From Streptomyces sp. STR69 (lineage in GTDB: Bacteria > Actinomycetota > Actinomycetes > Streptomycetales > Streptomycetaceae): DNA of 64,000 bases. A model generated the notes under the pieces. That model saw only the letters and a list, made by a program, of their open reading frames with translations. It did no database searches and was not told where the DNA came from. The stretch covers positions 177,534-241,533 of the forward strand of contig NZ_JALJRY010000016.1 in assembly GCF_024519455.1 (NCBI RefSeq). The letters are read 5' to 3'. Within the stretch, counting starts at the first letter, position 1; the number at the start of each line of letters is the position of its first letter. Both the position numbers and the translations under genes were made by a program. This document shows, piece by piece, positions 25,337-34,062 of the stretch.

Positions 25337-26701
25337 TCAGCAGCCACCGGCGGTGGAGGAAGGGGCGCCGATGCCGATCTGGAGGGTGGACGGGGCGGCG
25401 CAGCATCCGCCGCCGGACTGCTCGGCGTTCTCCGGCTCGTCGAACAGGCCCGCGCCGCCGCACACACCCGTGTCCGGGAGGGTCAACTCGACGCGTTCGG
25501 CGGCCTCTTGGTCTCCGGCGAGGGCGGCGGTGATGGAGCGGACCTGCTCGTAGCCGGTCATCGCGAGGAAGGTGGGGGCGCGGCCGTAGGACTTCATGCC
25601 GACCAGGTAGACGCCCTGTTCCGGGTGGGAGAGCTCGTTCACGCCGTGCGGGTAGACCGTGCCGCAGGAGTGGACGTTCGGGTCGATGAGCGGAGCCAGG
25701 GCGGTCGGGGCCTGGAGGCGTTCGTCGAGGCCGAGGCGGAGTTCGGAGAGGAAGGACAGGTCGGGGCGGAAGCCGGTCAGGACGATGACCTCGTCGACCG
25801 GGTCGAGGCGGCGGTCGTCCTCGGCGACGAGGACGAGCTGGTCGCCGTCGTGTTCCACAGCCTGTGTACGGAATCCCGTGACCGCGCTCGCGTGGCCCGC
25901 TTCGACTGCTGCCTTGGCTCGCAGGCCCAGCGCCCCGCGGGCGGGGAGCTGGTCGGCGTCGCCGCCACCGAACGTGTTCGAGCCGATGCCACGGCGCAGG
26001 ATCCACACCGCGTGCGTGCCGTCCTCGTCCTTGGCCAGGTCGGCGAGGAGGGCCAGGGCGGTGAAGGCGGAGGCACCGGAACCGACGACGGCCGTGCGCT
26101 TGCCCGCGTAACGGGCGCGTACGGCCGGGTCCTTGAGGTCCGGGACGCGGTAGGAGATGCGGCTGACGGCCGTCTTCTCGCCGAGGGTGGGCAGGCCGTC
26201 CGCGCCCAGCGGGCTGGGGGTGGACCAGGTGCCGGAGGCGTCGATGACGGCGCGGGCGGTGATCCGCTCCTCGCGGCCGTCGGTGGACTGGAGGTGCACG
26301 GTGAAGGGCTGCTCATCGCGGCCGGCGTCGACGAGGCGGTCGCGGCCGGCTCGGGCTACCCCGGTCACCGTCGTGCCGTAGCGGACCTTGTCACCGAGTA
26401 CGTCGGCCAGGGGCTGGAGGTAGCGCTCGGCCCAGTCGCCGCCGGTCGGGTAGGTGGAGGCGTCGGGACGCACCCAGCCGGTCGGGGCGAGGAGCTTCTC
26501 GGCGGCCGGGTCGGTGACCTCGCCCCAGGTGGAGAACAGGCGGACGTGCGACCACTCGCGTACGGCGCTCCCGGCGGCCGGGCCGGTTTCCAGGACCAGG
26601 GGTTCGATGCCGCGCTCGACGAGGTGGGCGGCGGCGGCCAGGCCGATGGGGCCGGCGCCGATGACCACAACGGGCAGATGGTCGGTGGTGAGCGCGTTCA
26701 C
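25337..26701 (-). CDS. FAD-dependent oxidoreductase of ars operon (ArsO-like)
   Basis: A 454-residue flavoprotein from GTG 26701, preceded by AAAGGGGAA. The FAD site is VVVIGAGPIGLAAAAHL at the N-terminus; an NAD(P)-binding motif KRTAVVGSGASAFTAL follows near residue 200, then IVLTGFRPDL. The C-terminal tail is cysteine-rich (CGGAGLF ... GGGCCAAP ... GGC), likely metalloid-binding. ArsO-like flavoproteins are frequent in streptomycete ars operons; the reaction is not settled. ArsR-type palindromes sit in its promoter. Confidence 0.75.
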   Translation of the reverse strand: MNALTTDHLPVVVIGAGPIGLAAAAHLVERGIEPLVLETGPAAGSAVREWSHVRLFSTWGEVTDPAAEKLLAPTGWVRPDASTYPTGGDWAERYLQPLADVLGDKVRYGTTVTGVARAGRDRLVDAGRDEQPFTVHLQSTDGREERITARAVIDASGTWSTPSPLGADGLPTLGEKTAVSRISYRVPDLKDPAVRARYAGKRTAVVGSGASAFTALALLADLAKDEDGTHAVWILRRGIGSNTFGGGDADQLPARGALGLRAKAAVEAGHASAVTGFRTQAVEHDGDQLVLVAEDDRRLDPVDEVIVLTGFRPDLSFLSELRLGLDERLQAPTALAPLIDPNVHSCGTVYPHGVNELSHPEQGVYLVGMKSYGRAPTFLAMTGYEQVRSITAALAGDQEAAERVELTLPDTGVCGGAGLFDEPENAEQSGGGCCAAPSTLQIGIGAPSSTAGGC

Positions 26702-26717
26702 TGGGTTCCCCTTTACT

Positions 26718-26838
26718 TCGACGTTTGTCGATGTTCTGCTCGGCCAGAATGACACCTGAATCGATAAGCGTCAACATAGACATCCATCGAATCTGGGTGG
26801 ATGGTGAACCCTCGCCAGGCTGGTTCGACGTATGTCAA
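26718..26838. promoter_or_regulatory. ArsR operators between divergent ars genes
   Basis: Three related sites: TCGACGTTTGTCGA (26718-26731, perfect 5-bp arms), TCGATAAGCGTCAA (26761-26774) and TTCGACGTATGTCAA (26824-26838). They flank the diverging flavoprotein and arsR promoters. The last ends 9 bases before the arsR start, as expected for autorepression relieved by arsenite. Confidence 0.55.
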
Positions 26839-26847
26839 CATAGATGC

Positions 26848-27225
26848 ATGTCGAATACGAAGGTGCTGCCGCTGCTGGAGCCCGAGGTCTCCGAGGCCGT
26901 GGCACCGTGCTGTCCTCCGCTGACCGAGCGCCCCTTCACAGCTGGGGAGGCCGAGACGGCCGCGCGGATGTTCAAGGCGCTCGGTGATCCGGTGCGGCTG
27001 CGGCTGTTCTCCCTGGTTGCCTCGCACGAGGGCGGCGAGGCTTGCGTGTGCGACATCTCCGACGTCGGCGTGTCGCAGCCGACCGTCTCCCATCATCTGA
27101 AGAAGCTCAAGGAGGCCGGGTTGCTCACCTCCGAGCGGCGCGCCACCTGGGTCTACTACCGCGTCGAGCCGTCCGTCCTGGCCGCGATGGGCAAACTGCT
27201 GACCATTGTGCCAACCTCGGCCTGA
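26848..27225 (+). CDS. arsR: ArsR-family metalloregulator
   Basis: A 125-residue protein from ATG 26848. The winged helix includes MFKALGDPVRLRLFSLVA and SQPTVSHHLKKLKEAGL; the metalloid site is ACVCDIS (CxC) with an extra APCCPP pair near the N-terminus. It should repress the divergent flavoprotein-arsI-MFS operon and itself, releasing DNA on As(III) binding. A truncated acetyltransferase follows. Confidence 0.85.
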   Translation: MSNTKVLPLLEPEVSEAVAPCCPPLTERPFTAGEAETAARMFKALGDPVRLRLFSLVASHEGGEACVCDISDVGVSQPTVSHHLKKLKEAGLLTSERRATWVYYRVEPSVLAAMGKLLTIVPTSA

Positions 27226-27280
27226 AGGCGACCGGCAACCGAGAGGGGCGCACCGTCGCGGTACGTCGCCCCCCGGCGCT

Positions 27281-27508
27281 CGCGGGCGCGGAGTGGCCTC
27301 CGCGCTCCGCAAGGCGTTGATCGACTCCACCGAGGCCGCCGGGATCCGGACCATTCGGTCCGGGATCTTCCCCGAGAACACCGCCACCGTCGCGCTGCAC
27401 CAGCGTGGCGGCTTCCGCGGCATCGGCACGTGCGAACGCCTGGGTCGGCATCACGGCCGCTGGCGGGACGCCGTGCTCATCGAGCACCGCAGTCCCACCA
27501 TCAACTGA
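27281..27508 (+). pseudogene. Truncated GNAT acetyltransferase (ArsN/Pat-like)
   Basis: The last 75 residues match the C-terminal half of phosphinothricin-type acetyltransferases found in ars operons: RGRGVASALRKALIDSTEAA, SGIFPENTATVALHQRGGF, RHHGRWRDAVLIE. The CoA-binding RGRGVA loop is present but the N-terminal half of the fold is missing. Upstream the sequence runs into the end of arsR with no usable start. Probably a deletion relic. Confidence 0.65.
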
Positions 27509-27524
27509 ACGCCGGAGACCGCGC

Positions 27525-28832
27525 TTAGGCAGCTTCGGCAGGCTGGGGGTTCCAGAGCTGCGTGTACCGCTCCACCTCTTCGGAACTCAGGTCGTTGTTG
27601 CCCTCGGTGCGCACCAGGGTGGTGTCCCAGGGCTTGTTGCCATCGGGGCGCGGGGTGAGCAGCACGCCGAGGGTGGAGCTTTGTTCGGCCAGGCCGGTCT
27701 GCTGGTGGAGCTGGTGATGGCGCAGCAGTACGTACGACTTGAAGGCGGCTTCCACCTCGGGGCCGAAGCGCGCGGTGCATCCGAAGATGAGCTGGCGGGT
27801 GCCGTACGGGTCGATGGAGCGGCGCCAGCGCCACTTGGTCTCGCCGTCGGGCACCTCGCGTACGTCGGCCAGCATGTCCAGCAGCAGTTGTCCCCACTCG
27901 GCGCGCGATCCGACCGGCAGCTTGTCCAGGTCGGAGAGGAGGAGCTGCCTGTTGGGCTCGCTGATCTGCGTTCGGATGGCGCTGGTGGCGACGTCCTCCA
28001 TGATGATGCGCATGACCCGGTGCGCGTGGTCCGACCCCACCGGGGCCTGCGGGAGCAGCGGGGTGGAGTAGGAGGTTCCGCCGAGTGCGGCGACCGCAGG
28101 GTTGAGGGGGCCGGGAGGTGCAGCGGCGTCGGCCGCGGCGAACTCGTAGTACCGCACGGGCTCTTCGCCCAGGGCTACGGGAGGTTCGGCGGCGGCGCGG
28201 AAGAGGTAGTCCAGGACGGCGGTGGTGGAGCGCAGTTGGTCGAAGAGGAAGTCCCAGTCCCGCCGGGTCAGGGCGACCATGGGGATGCCGATCGGCTCCA
28301 GCGAGCAGATCGTGCCCTCGGGTATCTGCTCGTGGTCCAGCAGGAAGACCCCGATCCACTCGTAGGCGTTGCCGTCGACGGACAGCGTGCGATCACGGCC
28401 GTTGGTCATGTTGGCGGGCAGCAACCGCAACTGGCGTACGGTGCCCTTGGCTTGGCGCACGGCCTTGGTCGCCACCTTCTGGATCCAGGCCACCTCGCTG
28501 TCCGCGTCCTTGGGCCGGATCGTGCGTGCCTTGACCTGGATCACCGCTCCGCGTCCACCGGCGAGCAGCAGCCTGTCACCGAGCTCGCGTCGCCCGGAGC
28601 CCTTGCTCGCGTAGGCGGGCTGGAAGACGAAGTCGGACAGTCCCCAGGTGGCGGCGGCGGTGTGCGCCGCCACCTCGGCACCTGTGCCGTGCTCCACGCC
28701 GGACGGCAGGGGCAGCGCCGGACGTATGCGCCGCACGTACTGCCCGTTCGCGGTCTCCACGATGAGCGTGAACGCGTCGGGGTCGTCGTCCTGGATGAAC
28801 CGCCACAACGCGGGAGAAGCCTGATCAGTCAC
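27525..28832 (-). CDS. Putative PD-(D/E)XK nuclease-like protein
   Basis: A 435-residue protein, start taken as GTG 28832. In the first third, GRRELGDRLLLAGGRGAVIQ is followed by VKART, giving a D-x(n)-QVK pattern typical of PD-(D/E)XK folds, preceded by LSDFVFQPAYASKGSGRREL. The rest is unrecognised, with a mixed helical region (DLDKLPVGSRAEWGQLLLDM). It has no membrane segment or link to arsenic chemistry. It interrupts the ars island between arsR and the aquaporin gene, so it may be a defence insertion. Confidence 0.5.
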   Translation of the reverse strand: MTDQASPALWRFIQDDDPDAFTLIVETANGQYVRRIRPALPLPSGVEHGTGAEVAAHTAAATWGLSDFVFQPAYASKGSGRRELGDRLLLAGGRGAVIQVKARTIRPKDADSEVAWIQKVATKAVRQAKGTVRQLRLLPANMTNGRDRTLSVDGNAYEWIGVFLLDHEQIPEGTICSLEPIGIPMVALTRRDWDFLFDQLRSTTAVLDYLFRAAAEPPVALGEEPVRYYEFAAADAAAPPGPLNPAVAALGGTSYSTPLLPQAPVGSDHAHRVMRIIMEDVATSAIRTQISEPNRQLLLSDLDKLPVGSRAEWGQLLLDMLADVREVPDGETKWRWRRSIDPYGTRQLIFGCTARFGPEVEAAFKSYVLLRHHQLHQQTGLAEQSSTLGVLLTPRPDGNKPWDTTLVRTEGNNDLSSEEVERYTQLWNPQPAEAA

Positions 28833-28890
28833 GTCCTCTATTAGACGCAACGTACGGCAGCCGACGCCTGCCCTTTTCTCGTAGTACGTG

Positions 28891-29673
28891 TCACTCGGCG
28901 GCTTTCCGACCCGACATGAAGATGACCGCCACCAGCGCCAACCCGACCACGGCACCGACGAGTTGCATGCCGATGAACCCCAGGACCGAGCCCGGCGCGA
29001 TGCCCGCGAAGGTGTCGGTGAAGGCGCGGCCGATGGTCACCGCCGGGTTTGCGAAGGACGTCGACGAGGTGAACCAGTACGCGGCGCCGATGTAGGAGGC
29101 GACGGCCACGGGCGCGAACTGGAGCCGGTCGGCGCGTGCCAGGCCGAAGATCAGCAGGACCAGACCGGCCGTCGCGACCACCTCACCGAGCAACAAGTGC
29201 CCCGACGAACGGTCGTGCGTGGACCACTTCACCAGCGGCTCGGCGAACATCGCGTCCGCCAGGATCGCGCCCGCGATGGCGCCGACGATCTGCGCGGGCA
29301 GATAGACGGCCACCTCGCGCAGGGTGACCCCGGCGCCGCCGCGTCGCGCGGTCCACCACTCGGCCAGGGTGACGACCGGGTTGAAGTGGGCACCGGAGAC
29401 CGGGCCGAGCAGGAGGATCAGGATGCCGAGGCCGAAGACGGTGGCCGTGGAGTTGGCGAGCAGCTGCAGGCCGACGTCCTTGGTGAGTTCGGTGGCCTGG
29501 ATGCCGGAGCCGACCACGACCGCCACCAGCAGGGCGGTGCCTATGAGTTCGGCGGCGGCCCGGGCGACCAGGGGAGTACGCGGCGGAGTGGCACCCGGCG
29601 CGGACCCGACGGTGCCGGGTGCCGGAGCGGGTGTCGCGGACTGCGCGGTCGGGGCGGCTTCGGCGGCGGTCAT
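28891..29673 (-). CDS. Aquaglyceroporin-type channel of ars island
   Basis: A 260-residue MIP-family channel from ATG 29673, overlapping the arsR2 stop (ATGA). It has six hydrophobic segments and two pore motifs, NPV in AHFNPVVTLAEWW and NPA in FANPAVTIGRAF. In several bacteria an ars-linked aquaglyceroporin lets arsenite leave the cell after ArsC reduces arsenate, replacing a pump. The linkage to arsR and arsC here supports that role. Confidence 0.85.
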   Translation of the reverse strand: MTAAEAAPTAQSATPAPAPGTVGSAPGATPPRTPLVARAAAELIGTALLVAVVVGSGIQATELTKDVGLQLLANSTATVFGLGILILLLGPVSGAHFNPVVTLAEWWTARRGGAGVTLREVAVYLPAQIVGAIAGAILADAMFAEPLVKWSTHDRSSGHLLLGEVVATAGLVLLIFGLARADRLQFAPVAVASYIGAAYWFTSSTSFANPAVTIGRAFTDTFAGIAPGSVLGFIGMQLVGAVVGLALVAVIFMSGRKAAE

Positions 29674-29978
29674 GGGCAGGCCCTCTTGTTCTCGGCGGCG
29701 GCGCGCGCGGACTCGGCCAGCTCGGCGAACTGGCCGGCGAGTGACGCGAGGACGTCGGGCTTGAGCCGGTAGTACGTGTACCGGCCGCACGGTTCCGTCT
29801 CGACGACCCCGGCCTCGCGCAGCACCTTCATATGGTTGGAGAGGTTGGTCTGCTTGGCACCGGTCTCCTCCACGAGGTGGGTGGTGCACAGCGTCTCTTT
29901 GGCGAGCAGGGTCACGATCTGGAGCCTGAGCGGGTCGGCCAGAACCCGGATCAGATCAGTGTCGACTGACGTCAGCAT
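29670..29978 (-). CDS. arsR: Second ArsR-family regulator
   Basis: A 102-residue protein. The winged helix includes VLADPLRLQIVTLLAKETL and KQTNLSNHMKVLREAGVVE. Cysteines C31 (ETLCTTHL) and one in EPCGRYTYYRL are the candidate arsenite ligands, a different arrangement from the first ArsR. It probably controls the aquaporin gene, with which it overlaps, and the divergent arsC through the operator at 29981-30000. Confidence 0.85.
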   Translation of the reverse strand: MLTSVDTDLIRVLADPLRLQIVTLLAKETLCTTHLVEETGAKQTNLSNHMKVLREAGVVETEPCGRYTYYRLKPDVLASLAGQFAELAESARAAAENKRACP

Positions 29979-29980
29979 GG

Positions 29981-30000
29981 ACTGATACTTTCATATCAGT
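29981..30000. promoter_or_regulatory. ArsR operator, perfect inverted repeat
   Basis: ACTGATA / TATCAGT (7-bp perfect arms, 6-base spacer) directly upstream of the arsR2 start and 80 bases before arsC. A typical ArsR box position for shared control of both directions. Confidence 0.65.
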
Positions 30001-30081
30001 GGTGGCTGACACCATCAGGTGCTGATGTCAATCGCGCCTGATGCTGCCTGATCCCGTCGTGAGACAAGAGAGAGACCTCTG

Positions 30082-30495
30082 ATGTCCGACAAGCCCTCCG
30101 TGCTGTTCGTCTGCGTCCACAATGCCGGCCGTTCCCAGATGGCCGCCGCGTGGCTGACCCACCTGGCCGGGGACCGCGTCGAGGTCCGCTCCGCCGGCTC
30201 CAACCCGGGCGCCAACGTCAACCCGGCCGCCGTCGAGGCCATGGCCGAGGTCGGCATCGACATCTCCGCCGAGGTCCCGAAGATGCTCACCGTGGACGCG
30301 GTGAAGGAGTCCGACGTCTGCATCACCATGGGCTGCGGCGACACCTGCCCCGTCTTCCCTGGCAAGCGGTACCTGGACTGGGACCTGGAGGACCCGGCGG
30401 GCCAGGGCGTCGAGGCCGTCCGTCCGATCCGGGACGAGATCAAGGTGCTGGTCGAGGGCCTGATCAAGGAGATGGCGCCGGAGCCGCAGGCATGA
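30082..30495 (+). CDS. arsC: Arsenate reductase, LMW-PTPase type
   Basis: A 137-residue protein. The P-loop CVHNAGRS (C11 to R17) is the CX5R catalytic site; the second-cysteine region is CITMGCGDTCP with C80, C85 and C89, which should form the relay disulphide of thioredoxin-dependent ArsC. It reduces arsenate to arsenite. It overlaps the trxB start by four bases (ATGA), linking it to its electron donor. Confidence 0.9.
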   Translation: MSDKPSVLFVCVHNAGRSQMAAAWLTHLAGDRVEVRSAGSNPGANVNPAAVEAMAEVGIDISAEVPKMLTVDAVKESDVCITMGCGDTCPVFPGKRYLDWDLEDPAGQGVEAVRPIRDEIKVLVEGLIKEMAPEPQA

Positions 30496-31457
30496 GCACG
30501 GCGACGGACACGACTGCGGACGTACGCAACGTCATCGTCATCGGCTCCGGCCCCGCCGGGTACACGGCCGCCCTCTACACCGCCCGCGCCTCGCTGAAGC
30601 CGCTGGTCTTCGAGGGCGCGGTCACCGCGGGCGGCGCGCTGGTGCAGACGACCGAGGTGGAGAACTTCCCCGGCTTCCGCGACGGCATCATGGGCCCGGA
30701 CCTGATGGACAACATGCGGGCCCAGGCCGACCGCTTCGGCGCCGAACTCGTCCCAGATGACATCGTCGAGGTCGACCTCACCGGCACGGTCAAGACCGTC
30801 ACCGACAGCGCGGGTACGGTCCACCGCGCCAAGGCCGTCATCGTGGCGACCGGCTCGCAGCACCGCATGCTGGGCTTGCCCGGCGAGGACGCGCTCTCCG
30901 GCCGGGGAGTCTCGTACTGCGCGACCTGCGACGGCTTCTTCTTCCGCGAGCACGACATCCTGGTGGTTGGCGGCGGCGACACGGCGATGGAGGAAGCCAC
31001 CTTCCTCTCCCGGTTCGCCAAGTCCGTGACGATCGTCCACCGCCGCGATACCCTGCGGGCCTCCAAGACCATGCAGGACCGCGCCCTCGCGGACCCGAAG
31101 ATCTCCTTCGCCTGGAACAGCGAGGTCGCCGAAATCCGCGAGGACGGCGGCAAGCTCGCCGGGCTCGTCCTGCGCGACACCGTCACCGGCAAGACCTCCG
31201 AACTCCCGGCCACCGGCCTGTTCGTCGGCGGCGTAAGTCTGGCCGCCGACTCAGCCGAAGGCGAGTTCACGGAAGGCGTTGCGGATCTCGGTGAGGGGCT
31301 GGCGGTCGCGGGTGTAGTAGAGCTTGTTGGTCAGCAGTACGGCCCAGCGCCCCTGGTCGGGCGAGATCCACATGCCGGTTCCGGTGAAGCCGTAGTGCAC
31401 CCAGACATCCTGGGTCGACTTGGTACCAGGAGCTGGGTGCCAGAACAGGCCGCGTAG
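30492..31457 (+). pseudogene. trxB: Thioredoxin reductase, C-terminally truncated
   Basis: The first 245 residues are a normal TrxB: FAD motif VIGSGPAGYTAALYTARA, redox-active CATC (SYCATCDGFF), NADPH motif VVGGGDTAMEEATFLSRFA. After LPATGLFV (near 31226) the match stops. The expected segment with the final FAD-binding ACGDV motif is missing and replaced by about 75 residues that are merely antisense to the hydrolase gene at 31251. It is therefore probably inactive. The break point is the boundary between the arsenic island and the next segment. Confidence 0.8.
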
Positions 31458-32294
31458 GGGCTCCAGTCCACCAGTCTGGATCGTCAGCGATTCGGTTGCC
31501 CAGGCTGGACCGAAGCCAACCTGCTCAGATGCGGAAGTGTCGCTCAGCATGTATCGCAGGAAAGCGGCGAGGTCGTCGAGGACGGTGAAGGCGCCGGCGA
31601 TGCCGCACACGCCGCCAAGGAGCCGCGCGGAGAAGTCGTGGGCGACGCCTTTGAGGTGAATGCCGGTGTCCTCGTCGAGTTCGGTCGGTGCACACCGTGC
31701 GGCGATCTCGGAGGGCAGGGGTCCGAATCGGGTGGTGTTCATGGCGAGCGGCTGCCAGGTCCGTTCCGTGGCGAGCCGGTCGAGGCGCTGGCCCGAGAGG
31801 TGTTCGGCGAGGTAGCCGAGGATGAGGGCGGCCCGATCGGTGTATTCGACGGCCTCTCCGGGCTGTCGGTGTAGTGCTTCCCTCAGTACGCCGTCGCGGA
31901 TGTCCTGCGGGTCCGTGCCGTAGAGGTTTCTGAGCTGGGCCCGCAGGGGGACGCCCGCCATGTGGGTCAGCAACTGGCGGGCGGTTGCCGATCCGAGCGC
32001 GTGGCCTTCGACCTCGGGCCAGAAGGTACCGAGGGGAGAGTCGAGGTCGAGCTTGCCTTCCTCCCAGAGGGAGCCGATGGAGGACCACACAGCGAGGATC
32101 TTGGTGAGGCTGGCAGCGTCGAAGACGGTGTCGGGCCGCATCGGCACGTCCGGTTGCTCGGGGTCGAGGACACCTGCGGTGCCATGGACGTGAGTTCCGG
32201 CGGCGTCTCCGACGGCCCATACAGCGCCGGGGTAGACCTTGTCGCGGACGCCTTCGCTCAGGAGCTGTTCGATGCGGTCGGTGCGGTACGTCAT
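31251..32294 (-). CDS. Beta-lactamase-fold serine hydrolase
   Basis: A 347-residue protein from ATG 32294 (AGGGAGA six bases upstream). Class C-like motifs: SLTK (S-x-x-K) in FDAASLTKILA, YTD in AVEYTDRAALILG as the second tyrosine motif, and a C-terminal VHYGFTGTGMWISP replacing the KTG box. There is no signal peptide, so it is cytoplasmic. Such proteins are esterases, amidases or transpeptidase-like. It lies downstream of the glycosyltransferase of the MurA-like operon, separated by 119 bases, and may be part of that pathway. Confidence 0.75.
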   Translation of the reverse strand: MTYRTDRIEQLLSEGVRDKVYPGAVWAVGDAAGTHVHGTAGVLDPEQPDVPMRPDTVFDAASLTKILAVWSSIGSLWEEGKLDLDSPLGTFWPEVEGHALGSATARQLLTHMAGVPLRAQLRNLYGTDPQDIRDGVLREALHRQPGEAVEYTDRAALILGYLAEHLSGQRLDRLATERTWQPLAMNTTRFGPLPSEIAARCAPTELDEDTGIHLKGVAHDFSARLLGGVCGIAGAFTVLDDLAAFLRYMLSDTSASEQVGFGPAWATESLTIQTGGLEPLRGLFWHPAPGTKSTQDVWVHYGFTGTGMWISPDQGRWAVLLTNKLYYTRDRQPLTEIRNAFRELAFG

Positions 32295-32413
32295 GGTCTC
32301 CCTGTTCGCAGTGGGCATCCCGCCGGTCAGCGTAGTGACGCGGGTGGGATGAGTGGAGGAACGGCGTGCGGGGCTGCCCTCGCCCCGCCGGATGGCCCGG
32401 TTTCCGGACCTGC

Positions 32414-33529
32414 TCAGGAGAGTTGGTGGCCGAGGTCGATCAGAGCTTGTGCGGCAACCGACAGTGGGTAGCGAGCAGCGTTCGCGTAGCCCGCCTGCCG
32501 CAGCGCAGACATAAGGCAGGTAGAGGTTCGCAGCCGATCCAGATCGCGGGCGAGAGCAGCCGAGTTGGTGAAATCGGTGGCCATTCCGGAGGCGGCGAGG
32601 GCCTCGTTGAGGCCGGGTACAGGTTGGTACAGGACAGGCAGGCCACAGGCTTGGGCCTCCAGCGCGACCAGGCCCATGGCCTCCAGGGTGGTCGACGGCA
32701 TGACCAGTACGTCGTGCTCGGCGAACACCTTCCACAGTTGTGGACGGGGTAGCCACCCGAGGTAGTGGGCCCTCACGCCGGCCCGTTTCAACAGCGGGGC
32801 CAGGGCGTGGAATTGGGCCCGGGGCGCGGCGATGCTCAGCTCGACACCTGGCACAGGGGCCAAGCTCTTGATCAGGGCCGCCACGCCCTTCTCGGCGGTC
32901 AGCCGTCCTGCGTACAGCAGTCGTAGGTGGCTGGTGGAGGCGTGGGTTGGTCGGGGCGGCGGAGCGGTGAGCAGGTGGTCGGGGATGCCCCAGGGGATGT
33001 GGGTGATCTTCCGACGGTCGGTCTGCGGCGCGAGCTTGAGCAAGCGGTCGGCCATTGCCTCTGTCGGTACGACGATGGCGTCGGCGGCTCTCACGGTCTC
33101 GCGCAGGACTCGGAGTTGATCGCGATGGGCCTCGGCGAAGATCAGGTCGGTGCCGTGGACCAGAGCGATGCGGGGATGCAGGGGCAGGGCTCGGATCAGG
33201 GCTGGGGTGGCGCCGAATGTCAGGTGCTGGAGGTGCAGGACGCCGATCTGGTTTGGGTCGATCGCGGCTCTGAGGGCCCTGCGTAGGGCTGTGACGTAGC
33301 TGCCGAAGGCCGGGCCTTCCAGGCACTTGCCGGCCACGGGTAGCAGGTCGAGCCCAGCGGGGAGAAGACGCCTCGGGTTGGACGGGCCGAGCATGAACGC
33401 CCGTGCGGGGATAAGGGGGCACTCGCCCGTGTAGAGGTCGAGGAAGAGTTCGACGCTGCCGCCCGGACTTCCGGCGGGCAGGTCCAGCAGGGTGGCGGCC
33501 AGTGGCCCGGCGGCTGGGCGGGGACTCAC
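32414..33529 (-). CDS. Glycosyltransferase, GT-B family 4-like
   Basis: A 371-residue protein from GTG 33529, overlapping the upstream stop (GTGA). It has an N-terminal HGTDLIFAEAH acceptor-side motif and a C-terminal nucleotide-sugar site (RLLYAGRLTAEKGVAAL, then EAMGLVALEAQACGLPVLYQ with the EX7E pattern). Retaining GT4 enzymes transfer a sugar from an NDP donor. It is the last gene of the tightly coupled operon, suggesting glycosylation of that pathway's product. Confidence 0.8.
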   Translation of the reverse strand: MSPRPAAGPLAATLLDLPAGSPGGSVELFLDLYTGECPLIPARAFMLGPSNPRRLLPAGLDLLPVAGKCLEGPAFGSYVTALRRALRAAIDPNQIGVLHLQHLTFGATPALIRALPLHPRIALVHGTDLIFAEAHRDQLRVLRETVRAADAIVVPTEAMADRLLKLAPQTDRRKITHIPWGIPDHLLTAPPPRPTHASTSHLRLLYAGRLTAEKGVAALIKSLAPVPGVELSIAAPRAQFHALAPLLKRAGVRAHYLGWLPRPQLWKVFAEHDVLVMPSTTLEAMGLVALEAQACGLPVLYQPVPGLNEALAASGMATDFTNSAALARDLDRLRTSTCLMSALRQAGYANAARYPLSVAAQALIDLGHQLS

Positions 33530-34062
33530 AGGACTCCTCCGGGGATCTCCTCGTAAAGGCGGGAGATGTCGATGCCGTCGGTCGCCGCGTACTTGGAAAA
33601 CTGCTGCTGGTAGCTGGCCGGCGTGCCGAAGGCGGTGAGGAAGACGAGCTTGCCGAAGGTCATCCCCGGATAGACCCGGACGGGCTTGGCGGCGCGGATC
33701 TCCAACGTCCAGCGAATGGCGTGGCCTTGGTGGCCGAGCGGGGCGGAGACATGGACCCAGATGCCGAGTGCGCCGATGGTCCGATCGCCGTTGAGCATCT
33801 GCGCGTACGCCTCCGAACCGGTCTTCTCCAGCGTGACACCGAGGTAGAGCACCCCCGGCTTCAGCACCAATCCCGCTACAGGGATGGTCTGTTCGACGAA
33901 TGCGGTCGGGGCGGCGGCGTCCAGGTCACCGGTGCATACGCGGAGCGTGTCGCCGAGCCGCCAGTCGTAGGCGTTCGGGGAGAGACGGGCGGGATCGTAC
34001 GGGTCGATCGTGATCTCGCCGGTCTGGAGGGCAGCGCTGATCGCGGGGCCGGTGAGGATCAC
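33526..34062 (-). CDS. dCTP deaminase-like protein 2
   Basis: A 178-residue protein of the dCTP deaminase/dUTPase fold: LSPNAYDWRLGDTL, VLKPGVLYLGVTLE, IRWTLEIRAAKPVRVYPGM. The catalytic glutamate position is kept (E121 in TLEIRA), but the substrate-binding RSSxxRLG motif is degraded to GDRTIGALG. It starts at ATG 34062, overlapping the other dcd-like gene by four bases. It may form hetero-oligomers with that partner. Confidence 0.75.
   Translation of the reverse strand: MILTGPAISAALQTGEITIDPYDPARLSPNAYDWRLGDTLRVCTGDLDAAAPTAFVEQTIPVAGLVLKPGVLYLGVTLEKTGSEAYAQMLNGDRTIGALGIWVHVSAPLGHQGHAIRWTLEIRAAKPVRVYPGMTFGKLVFLTAFGTPASYQQQFSKYAATDGIDISRLYEEIPGGVL

Noticed and set aside
30150..30491. Extension of trxB upstream into arsC
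   Set aside because: The extra residues are antisense-like and Arg/Gly-rich. ATG 30492 overlaps the arsC stop by four bases and starts a classical FAD motif.
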